Assembly: GCA_024697705.1 (NCBI GenBank)
Contig: JAILFF010000121.1
Location: 1-17,253, forward strand
Direction of reading: 5' to 3'
Source: Ruminococcus sp.
GTDB lineage: Bacteria; Bacillota; Clostridia; Oscillospirales; Ruminococcaceae
Length of the DNA: 17,253 nucleotides
Made by a program: the position numbers and the translations under genes. This document shows positions 14,203 to 17,253 of this stretch, piece after piece; position 1 is the stretch's first letter; every line of letters begins with the position of its first letter. Under the pieces are notes generated by a model. The model was not told the DNA's origin. It saw only the letters and a list, made by a program, of their open reading frames with translations, and did no database searches.

Positions 14203-14257
14203 AACGGCATATTCGGAACGAAAACCGCGCAATAGCGCACTTGTGGAGGGGTACAAT

Positions 14258-16951
14258 ATGAATTTATGTAAGAAAATTATCTCAGGACTGCTTGCTTTGA
14301 CCGTTTCGGCTTCTTCAATGGCTTTTGCGGATGCAGGTGAAAATGTTATTAAAGCTTCCGCTGCGGATATTTCCTCTACGATGGAATGGGGAACTCTTAA
14401 GATCGGCGGCGGCGGATTTGTTTCGGGCATCGTTACGGGCAAAAAGGATATGTATGCAAGGACCGACGTCGGCGGTGCTTACAAGTACAATTACGAAACC
14501 GAAAGCTGGGAGCAGCTGTTCGGCTTCATCAACGACGCCGACCGCGGACTGTTAAGCGTTGACGCTATGGCTATCGACCCCACCGACGACAATACCGTTT
14601 ATTTCCTCTGCGGCTGCGCTTACTTTTCGTCGGAAAAGACCGTTATCTTCAAGACCACCGACGGCGGCAAGACCTTCAAGGAGATCGACGTTACCAACCT
14701 CATCAAGGTAATGGGCAACGGCGACGGCAGACAGTGCGGCGAATCCATCGCGGTAGACCCCGATAACCCGAAGATAATATATGCGGGCGGCGACGTTACC
14801 TGCGATGAGAATTCCAAGTCCGCACTCATCAAGTCCACCGACGGCGGCTTGACCTGGAAGCCCGTTATCGGCTACGACGATCTCGGTCTCTTCGATACCA
14901 CCACCCTCTGGCCAAAGTGGACAAAGAACGTAGCCCGCGCTGTTGCCGAAGGCGAATACAATACCCAGAACGGCGTGGCGAATATCGCCATCGTCGGCGG
15001 CAAGGTCTATGTCGGCACCTCCAAGAAGGGCGTGACGAACGTTCATGTTGCAAACGTCAAGGACGACAAGTTCACCGCTTTGAGCGCCGATCTGCCCACC
15101 GACGTTTACCCTTCGAGAATAAACGTTGACGCTAACGGCGATCTGCTTATCTCCTATATCGCGGGACTTGCCTTCAACGGCGCAAGCGGCGGCGCTTACA
15201 GATATTCCCCCAAGACCGGCACGGTATCGAAGTTATTCGAGCCCGATTTCGGTCTCGGCTCGGTATGGGCAGACCCCAAAAATCCCGACCACCTTATCGC
15301 GGGCAGCTGCGGCAAATGGCAGGCACAGCTCTGGCAGAAATGGACTGAGGAACACGGCGCGACATGGGGCGACCAGTATTTCCGTTCGTTTGACGGCGGC
15401 AAGACCTGGCAGAACTTCTCGCCCGGACAGACCGCCGGCTGGGAGCAGCCCCTTATTTCAAACTATCTCCGGAGCGGCGGCTATGACTGGATAGTTGACA
15501 AGGCTATCCACTGGTCGGGCACGGTCGTTACCGACCCGCGCAACTCCGACAGAATGTTCATCACATCGGGCAACGGCGTGTTCATCTGCGAAAACGTATG
15601 GAGCACCGATCAGGACAAGCTCCCGACATTCACCTTCCACCCGGACGGCATCGAGGAAGTCGTTTCGCTCGATTTCATCAGCACCCCCGACGGGCTCGAT
15701 CTTTCGGCTATCGGCGACTATGACGGCTTTGTACACGAGAAGGTGGACAAGGTAGGTCTCCAGTATCAGCCGAACATGGGTTCGACATCCGCTATCACCG
15801 TATGCCCGCAGAATACCGACGTATGGGCGAGGATCACCACCGCGGACAACAACAACCCCATAAGCGGCTGCTACACTACCGACAGAGGCAAGACTTGGAA
15901 TACTTTCACGCCTGCCTACAAGGGCGGCAAGCTCTCGATAACCGAGCTGAAAAAAGGCACTTACCGTATACTCAATTCAAGCGAGAACGGCGCTTTAAGC
16001 TACTCCGACGACTTCGGCAAGACATGGACCAAATGCGAAGGCATCGACGCTTCCAAGACCGTTTACACACTCGTTGACCCGAAAGACCCCTCGAAGATTT
16101 ACGCTGCCGGCGTAAAGTACAACCAGTACTGGAATTCCGACCCGAACAAGAAAGAGCCCACCTTTGACGAATGTCATTTCAGCTACTATTACAGCAGCGA
16201 CTACGGCGCTACCTTCTCATGTCAGACCGTCTGCAAATACGATATGTGCGACAGCTTCAGCGATCCGGCATATCTCGGCGACGGCAACATCATCGTTTCG
16301 GGCGGCTGGTACGGTATGTACAAGATATCGGCTGACGGCACAAAATGCGAAAAGCTCGATAACGTATCTTATTGCAAGACAGTAGGCTACGGCGCTCCCG
16401 AAAAGACAGGCGGACTCAACACCCTTTATATGTACGGCAAGCCTGCCTCGACCGACCCCGAGGGCATCTACCGTTCGACCGACGGCGGCAAGACCTGGGA
16501 CTGCATCAACACCGATAAGCTTTACGGCGGCACGGGCAACGGCAACTATCTCGTCGGCGATATGGACGAATTCGGCAAGGTATATATGTCTACCGTCGGC
16601 TGCGGCATCGTATACGGCAAGCTGAAAAGCGGCAGCGGAACGGGTACAGGAACAGGCACGGGAACGGGCACTTCTTCCTCGAAGTATCCCGTTGTCAGCG
16701 CCGAAGTAAAGGGCAAGCAGTTCAGACTTAAGTGGACGGCTGTTGAAGGCGCTACCGCCTACGGCTTAGCGTGCTATCAGAACGGCGGCTGGAGAGTAAA
16801 GGCTCAGACCAAGGCTAATGTTCTTACCTACACTTCTCCGAAGGGCGTTAAATCGGGCACATACACTCTGGTAGTCTGCGCCAAGGTAAACGGCAAATGG
16901 GACACCTCGAAGCTCAGCAGCAGAAAGTTCACCGTTACTATCGGCGGATGA
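14258..16951 (+). CDS. Secreted GH74 xyloglucanase with one C-terminal Fn3-like module
   Basis: An 897-residue enzyme predicted to cleave the beta-1,4-glucan backbone of xyloglucan outside the cell. The start at 14258 follows GGAGGGG (14245-14251); the open frame extends upstream through the promoter. Residues 1-36 are a signal peptide (likely cleavage near IKASA). Residues 42-795 form the paired seven-bladed propellers of GH74: GGGGFVSGIV, then YARTDVGGAYKY, six or so Asp-box motifs such as TTDGGKTF, STDGGLTW, SFDGGKTW and STDGGKTW, and GIEEVVSLDFIS...LSAIGDYDGFVH. Asp70 (ARTD) and Asp487 (IGDYDG) fit the spaced catalytic Asp pair of GH74. Endo versus exo mode cannot be read from sequence. 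A GSGTGTGTGTGTGTSSS linker (about 791-807) leads to one shared Fn3-like module (809-897). It is monocistronic, and with GH9 forms a cellulose-xyloglucan pair. Confidence 0.94.
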   Translation: MNLCKKIISGLLALTVSASSMAFADAGENVIKASAADISSTMEWGTLKIGGGGFVSGIVTGKKDMYARTDVGGAYKYNYETESWEQLFGFINDADRGLLSVDAMAIDPTDDNTVYFLCGCAYFSSEKTVIFKTTDGGKTFKEIDVTNLIKVMGNGDGRQCGESIAVDPDNPKIIYAGGDVTCDENSKSALIKSTDGGLTWKPVIGYDDLGLFDTTTLWPKWTKNVARAVAEGEYNTQNGVANIAIVGGKVYVGTSKKGVTNVHVANVKDDKFTALSADLPTDVYPSRINVDANGDLLISYIAGLAFNGASGGAYRYSPKTGTVSKLFEPDFGLGSVWADPKNPDHLIAGSCGKWQAQLWQKWTEEHGATWGDQYFRSFDGGKTWQNFSPGQTAGWEQPLISNYLRSGGYDWIVDKAIHWSGTVVTDPRNSDRMFITSGNGVFICENVWSTDQDKLPTFTFHPDGIEEVVSLDFISTPDGLDLSAIGDYDGFVHEKVDKVGLQYQPNMGSTSAITVCPQNTDVWARITTADNNNPISGCYTTDRGKTWNTFTPAYKGGKLSITELKKGTYRILNSSENGALSYSDDFGKTWTKCEGIDASKTVYTLVDPKDPSKIYAAGVKYNQYWNSDPNKKEPTFDECHFSYYYSSDYGATFSCQTVCKYDMCDSFSDPAYLGDGNIIVSGGWYGMYKISADGTKCEKLDNVSYCKTVGYGAPEKTGGLNTLYMYGKPASTDPEGIYRSTDGGKTWDCINTDKLYGGTGNGNYLVGDMDEFGKVYMSTVGCGIVYGKLKSGSGTGTGTGTGTGTSSSKYPVVSAEVKGKQFRLKWTAVEGATAYGLACYQNGGWRVKAQTKANVLTYTSPKGVKSGTYTLVVCAKVNGKWDTSKLSSRKFTVTIGG
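16637..16671 (+). repeat. Hexanucleotide-like repeat encoding a Gly-Thr linker
   Basis: Reiterated ggnacn units encode alternating Gly-Thr between the propeller domain and the Fn3-like module of the GH74 enzyme. Codons vary (gga/ggt/ggc, acg/aca/acc), so the array is partly diverged, but slippage could still alter linker length. Confidence 0.8.
16682..16948 (+). repeat. Shared C-terminal Fn3-like module, copy 4 (GH74 enzyme, single)
   Basis: Residues 809-897: YPVVSAEVKGKQFRLKWTAV, CYQNGGWRVKAQ, and KVNGKWDTSKLSSRKFTVTI. It matches the second module of the pairs in the other three proteins; the first module is absent here, replaced by the Gly-Thr linker. Confidence 0.88.
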
Positions 16952-16973
16952 TCTGTTCCCCTAAATAAAATAC

Positions 16974-17024
16974 AAGACCGCACGGAAATTCCCGCATCAA
17001 CGGGAGCCCGTGCGGTCTTTTTTT
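16974..17024 (+). terminator. Intrinsic terminator of the GH74 gene
   Basis: AAGACCGCACGG (16974-16985) pairs with CCGTGCGGTCTT (17008-17019), followed by seven T (17018-17024). The loop contains a smaller CCCG/CGGG hairpin. The flank AAAATACAAGACCG is identical to that of the GGDEF-EAL terminator. Confidence 0.95.
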
Positions 17025-17189
17025 GCTGTTTACAGCAGAATTTCTCGTCCGAAATAATTATTAAAATTTTTTTCATGGGTGTGAAACTTTTTTCCGATTT
17101 TGACAGACTATTAGAACGAAAGGCGAAAACAAAGGCCGTTAAGATCGAATATGAATAACAATAAATCATTATTTTTGAAGGAATCAATT

Positions 17190-17253
17190 ATGAAAAAGCA
17201 GATGATCGTTATAGCAATGATGAGCATGATCGTAACACTCGCAGGCTGCGCAG
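17190..17253 (+). CDS. Lipoprotein, N-terminal signal peptide only, runs off the window
   Basis: Only 21 codons are present: MKKQMIVIAMMSMIVTLAGCA. A short positively charged start, a hydrophobic core and the lipobox L-A-G-C (Cys20) mark a lipoprotein to be lipid-anchored on the outer face of the membrane. AAGGA (17178-17182) precedes the ATG. ABC-transporter sugar-binding proteins often begin like this, but nothing in the sequence shown decides the function. TTGACA at 17100-17105 has no good -10 box at 17 bp, so no promoter is called. Confidence 0.75.
   Translation, partial: MKKQMIVIAMMSMIVTLAGCA

Noticed and set aside
822..16951. Dockerin or cohesin modules, expected in cellulosome-forming ruminococci
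   Set aside because: No duplicated Ca-binding DxNxD-type loop or cohesin-like domain is visible in any of the secreted proteins read.
17100..17128. Promoter for the C-terminal-edge lipoprotein using TTGACA at 17100
   Set aside because: The sequence 17 bp downstream (about 17123-17128) does not resemble a -10 box.

Overview
The window looks like chromosomal DNA of an anaerobic, plant-fibre-degrading Firmicute of the Oscillospiraceae, near Ruminococcus or [Eubacterium] siraeum. The grounds are Gram-positive signal peptides, strong AAAGGAGG ribosome binding sites, near-consensus sigma-A promoters, intrinsic terminators, a GH9 endoglucanase, a GH74 xyloglucanase, and secreted proteins with BspA-type leucine-rich repeats and Fn3-like tails. 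No dockerin or cohesin is visible. The genus is an inference.

Layout. Minus strand, left: the first 184 codons of a secreted GH9 cellulase (1-552) and a secreted LRR protein (822-2702). Plus strand: a membrane GGDEF-EAL cyclic-di-GMP protein (about 3015-4769), convergent with a large secreted four-unit repeat protein on the minus strand (4869-7772). Plus strand: an Lsa-like ABC-F ribosome-protection protein (8325-9851), preceded by a leader with a three-codon upstream ORF and an attenuator. Minus strand: a Dgt-type dNTP triphosphohydrolase (9937-11166). Plus strand: a secreted protein with two tandem cystatin-like domains (11412-13349). Next comes a minus-strand GGDEF pseudogene that has lost its catalytic centre (13456-13860), then the plus-strand GH74 enzyme (14258-16951). 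The window ends in the signal peptide of a lipoprotein (17190 onward).

How the genes relate. Almost every gene seems to be its own transcription unit. Nine promoters were read and all have a 17-bp spacer and an extended -10 (TG-N). Four secreted proteins (LRR, repeat protein, cystatin-like, GH74) end in the same Trp-rich Fn3-like module of about 85-90 residues, as a pair in three of them and singly in GH74. I infer a non-cellulosomal surface set that shares one tail for retention or substrate binding: hydrolases, adhesin-like scaffolds and a possible cysteine-protease inhibitor. The ABC-F and dgt genes are housekeeping or resistance functions placed between them.

Most notable: the bacterial tandem cystatin-like domains with QxVAGTN motifs, the shared tail, the MRR upstream ORF and attenuator, the four-unit repeat protein, and the catalytically gutted GGDEF gene that still has a good promoter.
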